From Humulus lupulus (lineage: Eukaryota; Streptophyta; Magnoliopsida; Rosales; Cannabaceae), in the NCBI RefSeq assembly GCF_963169125.1, contig NC_084795.1:188640214-188704213 (forward strand): a DNA stretch of 64,000 bases, given 5' to 3'. Positions 23,686 through 35,295 of the stretch are shown here, in pieces. Below the pieces are notes generated by a model. The model did not search any database. It saw only the letters and a program-made list of their open reading frames with translations, and was not told where the DNA came from. The number at the start of each line of letters is the position of its first letter. The first letter of the stretch is position 1. A program made the position numbers and the translations under genes.

Positions 23686-26600
23686 GAGCCAAGGTTTATT
23701 GGTTCTGGAGATCGACCGAACATGTACGCTCGCTGTCAGTGACAAGCTCGACTCTGGGTTGGTTGGTATGAATGATTGACATGTTTGAATATATGTTTGA
23801 ATGCCCTGTTTGCCTGCTTATTTATATGGAGCATGAGGAATGAGATGACATATGCATGAGATACTGATAGGGCCTGGCCCTTGACTGTTGCATGTTGAGA
23901 TCAATGTGTGCTGAATAACATTATTATGCATGTGGATGAAAATTGGCATAATGGTTCGCATATTGAGCGTATGTGGTTAATTTTCTGGATTAAATTCATA
24001 TGTTATATCGGTATATTGGCTTGTATGAAGCATGATGAGCATGGATACACTTAGTGGTGATAGAAATTTGGTAAGCTAAATGTATATCATTGTGGACTTG
24101 ACCTAGTATATGCTTGTGTGTGCATTATACCTGTGGATATTTGGACCTAGTGGTGGTTTGGTTCAGAGTAGGAACCCCAGAGTTCAGGTGTTGGGTCAGT
24201 TTTGACAGGTGAAATTGTGTTGTTGGTTCCTAGAAGGGTTTGGGGACCTGATATTGTGTTTGCAGAGGGGTTTTAGATATAGGTTGGAGTTGAGATCTCC
24301 AGTTATCCCTGGAAGCAGCAACAGAGGGTCGCTAGTGTGTGGGTAAGCTGTGGAGTTTGTTAGTCGAGATGGGATAAGTGAACAGCGGATTTCTCTGGGG
24401 AAATAGCTGATTCCGACGTTTTAACAGTAAGGTTTCAAGTGTTGGTTTACCGTGAAGTATGGTCAGATAAGGGTACTAAATGAAAGGCTTAAAGGGTGTT
24501 ATCCTCGGGTTTTGAGGAGAATTCGGACTGACAAGGGATTTATCAATAGACGGGCAGAGTTATTTCCACCCATGGTTAAGAGGATGAGAGATCCTGATTA
24601 GAGGGTTATGTTAAATGTTGAGGCAGAGGAATGCCTGGAATTGGTACTCGGGCTGAGGTACTGGCTTAATGGGTTAGAAAGAACCTAGATGATGAATGGT
24701 TAGGACAGATCTTAAAGACATGATTAGAACCGTGGAGGCGGGCAAATGTTTAAGTCTGGTTTGGACTGTAAGGGGTAACGACAGCGTAGATCAATGGGTT
24801 TGGTGAATTGGATAGTTCATTTCAGAAATTTATACAGATGGATGTATCTGGAATTGGTGGCGACCCATTTAAGGACATGAGATCTGGAATAGTCTAACGC
24901 ATTTGGGCTGCTTTGAGGAAAGAGTTTTTGTCTGCATGTGGATGGCGGAGAGGGCCATATTGTTTGAGGAACTGATGGTTGATGTATAGAGCATGAGTGC
25001 TAGAGCCGCAAGGGCGGTGCTTCCTTTGATGGAATTAGTGAAGATAGATTCGTGATAATCAAGTTGAAAGAACCCCGGATAGTGTTGTGGCTTTTGGATT
25101 GCCAAGAAAAAGGGGAAAAGTCTGACTGATAAGACGGTACTTTTGTCGATGGAACGCAGCGAGGTCGGATTCTCAATTTTTAGGTAAAAGGACTCCAGAC
25201 AGTGCTTGGGCACCTAGATTGAGATTGGAAAGAAGCCTGATCGAAAAGGTAGTTATCGAGATGGCGACAGGAACCAGGAGGTTAATTGGTATGCACATGA
25301 GGAAGAGGATGCCACCTGAGAGGAGGTCAGGTGAGGACATGATTTCTACGTAGAATGACTCGAGATGTTGGGATGGATTTCCATGGTGAGGGAACGGAGA
25401 ACTGGAATGCACCGATACATTCGAGGTTCGAGGCTGAGTCCTCAAGGATGAGTATTTAACTGGCGAGCTTGTGCTTTGGGCATGTAGCGAACTAGAAGGG
25501 CTCGGTGTTGAGAATGTTCCGCGAGGGAGATGGACATAGAGAGGTTGCCTCAAAGGTGCCATTTGAGAGGCCGAGGACGGTAATACTTATGGAGAAGGAA
25601 TTAGAAACTCTGGCAGATGGATTGTTGAGGATATCATCTGGAGTACGTAAAGGAGACAGAGCTGACCAGTGGGAAAGTTATGTGGGTATGCAAAGAAAGA
25701 TTTAGGGAATACTTCAAGGTCGGACTACAGATAGGATTGGTATAAGGAATGTTGTAAAAGACGGATTGGCCGACAGAAACTCTATTGAAGAAATCGAAGG
25801 AATTTGATCTTGGATTAGCCAGAGTGTTATACTGCGTGGATTGCTAGTATCGTCGGGATAGGACGAAAAGTACAATGTTGGATACAAGGTGGGACGATGT
25901 CCCCAAGAGTTGATCTACGACCTGGTTATTGCCAGTTGGAAGCCAAGGATAAAGACTTTTCGTGAATTGATTAGGTTGCACCGGGCAGGGTGTGAGGAAT
26001 TGGTAACAAGGATTCTGGAACGGTTCGAGCTGCAGCAGCACAGGTAAGTTCTTTAGACAGAGAATGCATGAACGGTGTGGGCAAGTTCCCTTCAAGCTCA
26101 CGAACAGTGCATATGGATTACTCCCAGACAGAAATGGTGAGCAAGTGACTATGCGAAAGACGTTTGTACCCAGAAGGCGAAGTCACAGGTAAGGTTCTAC
26201 GGAGTGTTAGTTTGGATGTCGTCAGGAGTACTCAGATTAGAGCTACAAGGAGAAAGGACAGGTAAGAGAGGATTTGATCTGAAGCCGCGATAAACTAATG
26301 AAGAACATTTGAAGAACAGAAAGCATCTCAGGACTGGTAAGCGCGTCATCTATTGCACAAGCACCTCCGGAGGCAACTACATCAGAGATGAGGAGAACAG
26401 TAAAACTCGAGGTTAGACGGACTGAGTGGTGTCACATCAGAAAGAAATTCAGAAGACAGGTAAGAATTTATTGGTATCTGGCGGTGCTGGAATATGCGTA
26501 TGTTTTGATTAAGTAAAGAGTGATTGCATAAAGGACATGATCTATGGTAGGGTTATGGAAATGTGAGATTGCATCACGATTTGGGCACGCCCAGGAATAA

Positions 26601-28106
26601 ATTGACGCGAGGATGGATTGAACCTAGCGGGAGGTGACTGAATGGACCATGGTTGATACAATTGGGACGTTAAGTCGACTGTTGTGCATGGCATAAGGTA
26701 CTTAAGTATTGGGTATTAGTAAGAAAGATAGCGTTGAGACACAGAGGTGGTGAAAAGTAGCAGACAAATGATCAGTGTTTGAAATCCTCGATTGAGCAAG
26801 GGAAATTTAATGGGAGGCGTGTATCAGTCAAGGAATAACGCTATAGGCTGTAATGGAGGACAAGGCAACGACTGAGATCGGCATGATGTTAGTAGGTAAT
26901 GGTTAGCTGGTGGGTGTCACTGAGCTATGGAGTTCAAAGTGTTGGTTTGAGTTGAAACAGGGAAGGACCCTGCTAAGGTGGTACAAGTTAGGATACCAGG
27001 AATGGATGAAGGATCCAATTAGATTCGGTTTATGAATGAGAATTCTGAATGGACATCATTCCACCTCCTAGGGTACGTCGTACCGGGAGGGTCGAGCGGG
27101 TGACAGAACCTAGTGTTTTCCTTTGGACCCTGAGGGGTTAGGTGATGTGGTGGTGCATCGTGGGGATAGACCACAATAGACCTTAAGTAAGGTGTTTGGA
27201 CATGAAAAGTTTTAATTCGGTTGTTTGAGTTAATGTTGTTGGGGCAAGTGAACTGGTTTCAGGATAGAACGTCGATGACATTGAATTGAGGCCCTATAAT
27301 ATTTTAAATTATTGGAATGGATTTAGAGAACGAAAAGAACAGAGTGGGAACCTGGAATTATCAGTTGATTGCAAGTGGGGTGGCAGTCTGAAAGTTTATC
27401 GGATATCTTAAAGAACTGAGCGCCGAGTAGGCGAATACTTGAAGTATTAAGGGAAGTGTAATCCCTGATGAGTTAGTCGTGGTGGCGGTTGCTGGTGTCT
27501 TGTTAAAGTAACACGACATATGACATGGTAGGAGGCAAAGGGTAGTGAATACTACGATTTGGCATCGGTTCAGAGAGAAGCCAAGTGGTTGTTGGAACTC
27601 TTAAGGCAGGAGCGTCTGCCTATTTGAAAGGATTAACAGCTTGTAAATTGATAAGTGTTGAGGAAATAAAGTTCCGGAAGGAAAGAGTTGCGTCTCTGCA
27701 TTTTAACAGACGAGGATCTGTAAGGTGTTCAGAGAAAGAAGGGAGAGTTCTGACTCTTAATTCAGCATAAGATTCTGAAGTTTTACCAAGGATTAGGCCA
27801 ACGGGGCCTACCAATTGATCCCACCTAGTAGAGGTGACGAATTTTGAGTATCTCTGGAATCAGGAATAAGACGATGAATTGGTCATTGTAATCTAGGCAG
27901 ACCCTGAGGTTTCTGCAGGGTTGCGGTATAAACAAGAAGCTATCGAGAGTATGGCTATTAGACGAAATCTTGAGGGGCAAGATTGTTACTCTTGTGAGAG
28001 TGTTGTTGAAAAGTAAAGTAAAGGCGGTGGGCCTTGGAAATTATGGTCAGAGTTGCGGGTTTACTGACTGATGTGTTTGGATAAATTTCGAGGACGAAAT
28101 TTTTAT
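23686..28106 (+). other. Non-coding interior of element M
   Basis: The first 200 or so bases after the primer site match the leader of element D (reverse complement of about 43700-43945), including CGCTCGCT-TCAGTGACAAGC and GCCCTGTTTGCCTGCTTATTT. The remaining roughly 4.1 kb has frequent stops in all frames and no recognisable gag, protease, RT, integrase or host domain. Its end (AAATTTCGAGGACGAAATTT) is a chromovirus 3' UTR. I see no structured RNA gene I can name. Confidence 0.8.
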
Positions 28107-28119
28107 GAGGAGGGGATAG
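28107..28119 (+). other. Polypurine tract of M
   Basis: GAGGAGGGGATAG lies immediately before the 3' LTR and is the expected plus-strand primer. Confidence 0.88.
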
Positions 28120-28120
28120 T

Positions 28121-30332
28121 TGTAACGACCCAAAATCGCTATTAAGGCTTAAGGGCCTTGATTAGTGTGCCAGGAGGGCATGTTGGGATTTATGTGTGAT
28201 TTTATGAGTTAAATGCATGGTTATGATTTAAAGCATGTTATTTGACTAATTGTTTATCTGAGATGCATGACTATGTGTATTAGTATGCATGTAGGCCCTG
28301 ATTGTGTTTGAAGGGCATAATTGTAATTTTAGCCGCTGAGGGCATATATGTGATAATTGGATTCCGTGATTTGTACCACGTGAGTGTGGTGGTATTATTT
28401 TGATGCACGTGCCGAGACGGTCCTAGAGAGCAAATTAACTTAAGAGTCACAACGGGATTTCTATACCCGGCTCGGGAGGAGCCTAGGGGTACTTCGGGAA
28501 TTTTATGGCTAAGATTGAGATTTAGCGGGTAATGGTTATTGGTGATTGAGTAACCTGGGTAACCATTAGTTACTACTTAGAGTAACAAGTTCTAGATAGA
28601 AAATGGTAGAAATGAAATAGAAGTAAAAGGACTTAAGTGCCCTTGAGGTTAGTTGGGAAAGGATAGGCAAGGAGGGGTAAAATGGTCATTTGGCTGGGAA
28701 TTGGATATATGGCAGCTGGGTATTAAGGGGTACACGGTTTGGGGCTTGGTCATTTGATGCTTTGATAATTTGAAGAGAAGAAGAAGGAGAGGGAAAAAGC
28801 TAGGGCATGAAGAAGAAGAAGGGAGCTGAAACTTGAAGACTAAGGGGGTGAACCAAGGAAGCCTAAGGTTGGATTCTTGATTGAGGTAAGAGTTTTAAAC
28901 ATCCTTGGGTTTTCTTTTCTGTTGTGGTTTAAGATTTTGAAGCCATGGTTTAGCTTTGTCAAGCTTGGGTTGTGTTTTTGGCCTTTGGGTTTGAGTTTTC
29001 TGAAATTTGGAATCAAATGGGTGATTTTGAGTGTGATTGTGTTATTGAGTTGGGTTATGATGTTTATGGGTTGATGTATGGTCTATTTGGAGTTTTGAGT
29101 TGGTTTTGGAGCTTGGGTGTGAGTTTGGGACGATTTGGGAGGTTTTAGCTCGGAGAAAATGCAGGGGAAAAACCCAGAATTCTGGGTCTGCGAAGGCGTG
29201 CCGCGACACGGGTTTTTCGTGCCGCGGCGAGGGAGTCCCTGAGTGATGTGTGCCGCGGCACAAGAAAGTTGTGCCGCGGCACAAGGCAAATTTCAGGTTC
29301 ACATTTTTGGCAATTTTAGGCCTTTGCTCCGGGGGTTCGGGGGACGTCTCCGGGGTGTTGTTTTAAGGTTTTAGAGGTCCCGAGAGTGCGGGATTGGTCC
29401 CGGGAAGTGGTTTTGGGTTGATTAGTATTGAGGGATGTTTCTTGTGTGTTGTGACTAGGTTGTTGGTGAGGCTCGTGCTAGAGGACCAGGCTCGCAGCTT
29501 TAGTGCATCAGGAGGCTCGGAATACAGGTAAGAAAACTATAACACCCGAGGTTAGGGCATGGCCCCAGATTGTATTATGTGCAAATGTTTAAACCTTAAA
29601 TGAATCATGATGTGTGTGAATGATTATTTCGAATGTACTATATGTGTGAATATGATGAAATGAGCGGCCGTGGGCCGAGTACGGCGTAAGCCGGGGCGGC
29701 CGTGGGCCGAGTACGGCGTAAGCCGGGGCGGCCGTGGGCCGAAAGTAACACCTAGCACATGGGATGCTATAATCAGGGCGGGGCCCGGTGGATTCATGTG
29801 TTATGCTATAATCAGGGCGGGGCCCGGTGGATACATGTGTTTGCTTAGTCTAAATGGTTGACTTATCTATTTGTGGATTATCTGTTATGATAAAACTGTA
29901 TACATTGCATATGTTATGTTCTGCATGAGTTTTCTTGCTGGGCTTCGGCTCACGGGTGCTCTGTGTTGCAGGTAAGGGCAATGACTGAGTCAACCAACCA
30001 TGAGTACGGAGAGCGTGAAGCGACGTGTACATGTTTGGTCTGCCCGACTGCTTTGGTTGGGGGTTTAATCGAAAATGGCTGTAATAACCTATGATTTTAT
30101 GATTTCTCAACTGTAACCTTATTTCAAGATGTAATTAGTTTTCAAACCTTATTTTGGGATCCCAAATGTTTAATAATAGAAGTTTTAATGAAATGACGTA
30201 TTTTCAAAGATTACAGCCTTAACTTTTAATTAGTCACACTTTTGTTTCAAAGCCTCGGTTAGCGAGGCCATTGCACACTGTTTTGTCTTAAAAACTCACT
30301 TAGTAACGGCTCTAAGGAAGTAGGGCGTTACA
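28121..30332 (+). repeat. 3' LTR of element M
   Basis: 2212 bp, same length as the 5' LTR, with a single base difference (28360 G against 21698 T). Ends TAGGGCGTTACA, followed by the TSD CATTA. Confidence 0.95.
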
Positions 30333-30337
30333 CATTA

Positions 30338-30385
30338 GCATTTGTGCGTGCATAATTTCTGAGTGACATCTTCAGTGGAGTTCTA
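30338..30385 (-). pseudogene. Element B gag N-terminus
   Basis: A minus-strand ATG near 30383 opens a short frame (MSLRNYARTNA) that runs into M. The frame is resumed beyond M at 21453, so M split gag about a dozen codons after the start. An in-frame stop also occurs further on near 21310, so gag had decayed independently. Confidence 0.7.
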
Positions 30386-30899
30386 TCAGTCGAGACAAAC
30401 ATGTTAGAACTTACCCTAATAGGCTCTAAGGAAAAAGTTAATCTAAGCAAACATAACTCGGACCTATTAGTTATGATTTCTTATGAAAAAAATTAGGTAA
30501 GCCTTCTTTATAATTAAGGTGTTTTTCTATACTTTGAAAATCAGCCATCTTTATTATTTCTAAGTCTGTTTCTAATCATCCCATATGACTTAATTCTCAG
30601 GCTCGAAACTCGTCGCTGTTCCAAAGTTAACTATATTAAGGGAGGATTGGGATCAATAAAATCGTTTCAACTACTAGGGCCCCCTAAACTATTAATATAG
30701 AACCCGATACATTGATTTGTATCCACCCTCATCGAACTTGGTCATTATTAATTAAATTTATTATTTATTATGATTGTAAAAAAAATCAAACTCATACATG
30801 TCATTCAAAATAACAATAATATTCATTTGGAAAAAGATTTTCACTAAGTATAATCATAAATGGAAAATAAATAAATAAACTAACATAACTAGGGTGAAT
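30386..30899. other. Spacer between extra ORF and gag of B, no gene seen
   Basis: AT-rich 5' untranslated sequence of element B with no motif I recognise. Confidence 0.5.
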
Positions 30900-31495
30900 C
30901 TAAAAATTAGGATCTTCTACATCTGACCCTTCATCTAACATATCATCATCTATCTCTTCATAATCATCATTATCTTGAGCCTCAAAATTTCCTCGGGGAA
31001 GATTCATAAAGATTCTATGCTTTTGCTCATTAGTAAATAGAAATTCCAACTTAGAGGTGAACCTAAGTATGAGAAAATAATATCTCACGGCTACCGGTAA
31101 ATCATCTTCATCATCTATAGTCTCCCATATTTCTTCTAATGTTAAAATTACAGAATGAAAATCTTTTAAAATCCTAATTACTAAGACATATTGCTCTGTA
31201 GCTCTCATCATAATTTGCTTAGTAGTCTGAGGATGAACTATCTCCTTGTGGAATAAGATTAATCTCTGAGTGATTCTTTCTAACACTCCTACTGTATTCC
31301 TTGGCTCTCTAATCCTTTTCAATGCCTTAATGGCTCAGATATCCTCATAGGTTAAGGCTCCATCCATTCTTAACTGAAAACATAAGGGCTAAAACATTAG
31401 TTATTAATATAAACATAAACATAATAAATATAAACACTTACATTGGCGGTTAGATTCGGAGCTTGTACGTGTGTATCAAGGAGAACTTCATGCAT
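30900..31495 (-). CDS. Extra, apparently spliced ORF between PBS and gag of element B
   Basis: Unknown function. Exon 2 (to 31373) contains a 140-codon open stretch with LKRIREPRNTVGVLERITQR, MMRATEQYVLVIRILKDF and a strongly acidic C-terminus (NDDYEEIDDDMLDEGSDVED). Upstream, an ATG at 31495, only 11 bases downstream of the primer site, gives 18 codons ending at a good donor (AAT/GTAAGT, intron 31441-31374, 68 bp, with ACTAAT branch-like sequence and TTTTCAG acceptor). Splicing keeps the frame. One TGA (31337-31335) interrupts the result near its start, so this copy is probably broken. Extra ORFs upstream of gag are known in plant gypsy elements, but I recognise no domain. Translation could instead start inside exon 2. 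Confidence 0.5.
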
Positions 31496-31506
31496 ATGAA
31501 CTATTT

Positions 31507-31518
31507 GCTCCGATACCA
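31507..31518 (-). other. Primer-binding site of element B
   Basis: The reverse complement reads TGGTATCGGAGC, one mismatch from the initiator-Met tRNA complement, two bases inside the 5' LTR. Confidence 0.88.
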
Positions 31519-31520
31519 AC

Positions 31521-33542
31521 TGTAATGACCCAACTATTTCTAAGACCTTAGATCATTAAAACTATTAGACATAGCTACTATTTTGGGAAACATACATAAG
31601 GAATAACATAACTTTATTTAAAACCCCAAATATAAATATTGTGCAAAATACAATGTAACATATGAAATATAAAATACAGTATGGGTACCCATTGTTTAAT
31701 ACATAAAAAAACATAAAACATAACTTAAATCAATTGTTTAAAGACTAAGTGCGGAAATACATAAGACATAAATAAGAAGACTTAAAAACAACGTCATCCT
31801 CGATCGACACGCAGTCCATTCATCCTTAACACACAAGCCAAGCTGCCATGAATATTTCCGCCTTCCATATTTATTTTCCTACATCAAGCTAAAAAAATAA
31901 AGGAATGAGCCTAATGCCTAGCAAGGAAAATATACTAAAAACATACGTCATAAATCATAAACGTAAGACTATATCATATACTATAAAACGTATGACTATA
32001 AAAAAATATATATCATATAGGACTACAATATTAATGGCCATTATCTCATTAACATGACATGTGATAAACCATCTAGGTTCTCTGTCTACTAATCGAGGTA
32101 GGTTAGATCACATGACAATATATGATAACCCATCTAGGTCCTTTATCTACTAATCGAGGTAGGGTAAATCATAACTCTAAACCATGGAAATGATAAAAAT
32201 TCTTGGGTTTTCTATCTAAGAAACTATAAGCCCTAAGTGACTACAAAACATATTTATACATATACATACCATAGCATAAAACATATCATAACATAAACAT
32301 ATAAGCACATAAAATCTATCCTTTTTTCCTTACCAAAAAACCGGGATATGGAGACAAGAATGAGATTGGAACACTCCTAAAAACCAACAGTAAGAATGGT
32401 GAGTTTCTAAAGATAAGAGATGAAAAGAAAACTAAACCATCAAAGAAGAAACTTGCTGAGAAGAACCTTAAGTTCTCAAGAAACTTAAACACCTAACCAA
32501 GAATCATACACAAGAGTTAGGATCTGAAAAGAAAATAAAAGAAAACTAAAGAACCATAAAGAACTGAACTTAAGGATAAGAATATCTTGAATGATCTAAA
32601 CCTCGATACCGAAATCTCATTATATCTCACTTCCCAAGTGTTTAGAAAAACTTAGAATGAATAAGCTTTTAACCCAAAAACCCAAGTGTTTCTTTCTATA
32701 GTAACCTTAGCAACTTGGAGGCTCTGAAGACTGCTTGAAGAATGAAGAAAATTGTTGAGTACTAGGTCTTATTTATAGAGTTCATGGAGTGAAACTAACC
32801 CCTTTTAATTTGAATAAATAAATGAATATAAAATGAAAAATATTTGAATTTTTTTTCAACAGATGCCCAAAACTCAGTCAAAATTGTTCAAAAGCAGGTC
32901 CAAGTGGTTAAGGCTATTTTTAAATTTAAAAACCCTCAATATTCAAAAATGCAGCACCAGGGGCGATATATCGCCTACCCAGGGCGATATAACACCTAGA
33001 CCACTTTCCCGAGCCCCGTTCGTTCGTTCGTGCGAAGTCAACGTGTTTTCTGTTTCTTCCGTAGGCGATATATCAGCCCATATAGTTGCGATATATCGAC
33101 ATACGTTGATTTATTAAACACGTATTTGCACTTTTTCAGCATATTTTGAATTGAGTAAACAACTTTGACTAAGTCTAAACATGATCCTAACAGCTGCTGG
33201 AAGGTTCTTGAGCTTCTAGATCTTTCTTTTAATTAAACTATTCATCATAAATACTTAAATACTTAATAAACATGATTATGACAAGTGTCATGCTCTTATT
33301 AATTCTATCTAAACCTTAGGTTATAATGAATATTATTTCTATGACCAGCAATATTAATTAAACCTTATGTTATAATTAATATTTCTAAACTATATGTTAA
33401 ACTTATAAAATCCATAATTGTTGCTATGAGTTTCCAACTAAGTCCCAGCTTGAACCAAAATCCATGGAATCTAACATACTACAAACTAATACTAACTACT
33501 ACTACTATCTAGATAGCTAAGTGAATATTTTGGGACACTACA
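31521..33542 (-). repeat. 5' LTR of element B
   Basis: 2022 bp, TGTAATGACC to CACTACA. A minus-strand TATA box CTATAAATA lies at 32778-32770. Palindromic GCGATATATCGC (32963-32974), with variants near 33063-33100, lies upstream of the TATA box, in U3. It is flanked on the right by CGACT. It lacks the 1.28-kb block L found in the 3' LTR. Confidence 0.93.
32770..32778 (-). promoter_or_regulatory. TATA box of B 5' LTR
   Basis: CTATAAATA on the minus strand; transcription would start about 30 bp further (near 32740). The same element is found in the 3' LTR near 9230. Confidence 0.65.
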
Positions 33543-34776
33543 CGACTTGCCCCTAAGTCAGAGGCTAAACACCCAAGCCTCAACGGGAGGCAGGTCGCGA
33601 CTTGCCTCCTAAGGTTGTGACGCGCCCTCAAAACAGAAAGCCACCTAGGGTGTTCTGGGCACGCAGGCCACGATGCCCTTGAGCTGGGTCGCGGCACACC
33701 CCCCTCACACCCAGAATTTCTGGGCTTCCTCCTCTCTCTTCCCAGCCAAATTCCTAGAATTTCATTCCTAAGAATCCTTTCAACCTAAACCAAGCTTAGC
33801 TACAATTTTATGACTTTTAATCACCCAGTTAAACACCAAAAGCACAATAATATTACTAAAGCTAACACCCTAATTCAACAACAACTTATTACCCAGAAAC
33901 CCAGTCTAAGTCCACCCAATTATGCAGAATATCTTAACATAACTAGGGACAAGAACTTACCTTAATTGCTTGTGAATCTCCACAAGCTTTCTGCCTCCTA
34001 CTCTTGAGCTTAAACCCCTAAGTTAGCTGAGTTCCCTGGTTTGATGCTTGACTTCCTCAAGATTTTCCCACAGAATTTCCCTAAGCTTGATCACCTTAAC
34101 CCTCCTTCTATGTTTTTCCTTCAACTTCCAAGCACAAGTGAGAGAGAGAGAGAGAAACTGTGAGATGAAGAGAGAGCTGAGAGTATTCCACCAATTTCTG
34201 ACTATTCCTAAGAGTGTTACTGAATATATCCCTTGTTTAAACAAAAGACCATTATGCCCCTTTAAGCCTATAATCTTCTAAGTGTACTAAGGGGTAAAAT
34301 GGTCATTCCGCTCCCGGTTCCCACTAATTCCTCAAGTGTTCCTAACATTCACCAATTAATCCCATCGAGTCCATTTAATTTCCAAATACTTATTCAATAT
34401 CTACAAATCCCAAAATATCCTCTAAATTCCCAAAAATACCCCTAGGCTCCCCCCCGAGCTGGGTATGAAACCCCGTTGTGATTATTTCGCTAATCCGCTC
34501 ACTAGGACCGTCTCGAGCCATATACTGCAAATATATCAACATAATAAAGCGGTCTCAACAATTTATCACATATAATCACATTTATGCCCTTAACAGACCA
34601 AAATTACAAATATACCCTTATAAGCTATAAAGGGCACACATGCATATCTAATACTTATAAACATGCATATAACATATTCACACATTTAACTATTTAAACA
34701 TTCATATATACCAATTATGCCCTCCCAACACACTAATGAAGGCCCTAAGCCTCATTAGTGATTTTGGGTCGTTACA
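33543..34776 (-). mobile_element. Solo LTR G, right half
   Basis: Continues G after element B and ends GGGTCGTTACA, followed by the TSD AATCT (34777-34781). Contains GGTCGCGACT-type GC motifs near 33593-33625, CCCGAGC-GGGTA, a GA repeat (34139-34158) and CACTAATGAAGGCCCTAAG. Confidence 0.85.
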
Positions 34777-35295
34777 AATCTGTAGGCCCCCGGCCTAGTC
34801 CTTGATAAGATCTCAGAAGTCTTAATAAATTGGGAGTCAAAACTCCTCTTTCTTTCCCCAAGATATCTTATCCTTTCTAATCCATAATACTCAGAGAAAT
34901 ACAAAGTCTCCCATCCTGGAACTCCATGTTCCCATACTTGAAATTTGAAAACTCTTATGTCCTTTCAGATAGGCAGACACTTCTGCCCTAATAATCCTAA
35001 TAACTTCATTGGTTCCTCCAAACCAATTATGAACCATAATACTTCCTGTCTATCATTCTCTTACTTGGAACGAGTGCTTCTCGCTCCCTATATCACTGTA
35101 TCTTATTCAGAGTCACCCTAGCTTTTGATCGACTTCCATCACTATGATCATCCAATCAAGGGACATATTTATCTCAATGCCCCAACTACTTACACATTCG
35201 ATGTACAATTCTTAAAGTCAGAGTCATTCCTTTAGAATGTCAGTCTATCTGAAGATAACTAATAATTCTTAGTCTCAATCTTATACTCACTGCTC
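34777..35295 (-). other. Interior of element H, continued (non-coding remnant)
   Basis: Resumes the H interior after TSD AATCT. No pol motif is recognisable in either strand. It ends near 35295, where a plus-oriented LTR fragment (J) begins. Confidence 0.4.

Larger units (their letters stand above)
21459..30332 (+). mobile_element. Young non-autonomous LTR element M (LARD-like)
   Basis: 8874 bp. Two 2212-bp LTRs (21459-23670 and 28121-30332) differ, by my line-by-line reading, only at 21698 (T) versus 28360 (G). A perfect TSD, CATTA, flanks it (21454-21458 and 30333-30337). Primer site, polypurine tract and LTR ends are all intact, yet the 4.45-kb interior has no open frame longer than about 130 codons and no gag or pol motif. 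This is the structure of a large retrotransposon derivative: it needs proteins supplied in trans. It lies in B gag, opposite in orientation to B. Confidence 0.95.
5476..33542 (-). mobile_element. Ty3/gypsy chromovirus B, full length but split by four insertions
   Basis: Minus-strand element. Read 5' to 3' it has: 5' LTR (31521-33542), primer site (31507-31518), extra ORF (30900-31495), gag, PR-RT-RNase H, integrase with chromodomain, and 3' LTR (5476-11288). It inserted in solo LTR G; the flanking 5-mers are CAACT (5471-5475) and CGACT (33543-33547), a TSD with one mismatch. Four later insertions interrupt it: K, L, C and M. The gag-pol remnants from 21217 to about 18410 lie in one frame but carry nonsense codons, so the copy is dead. 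The two LTRs have diverged visibly, so B is much older than M. Confidence 0.9.

Noticed and set aside
23671..28120. Hidden gag-pol of M broken by frameshifts
   Set aside because: I scanned for DSG, FIDD, HHCC and chromodomain motifs in the visible frames and found none; a profile search could still overturn this.
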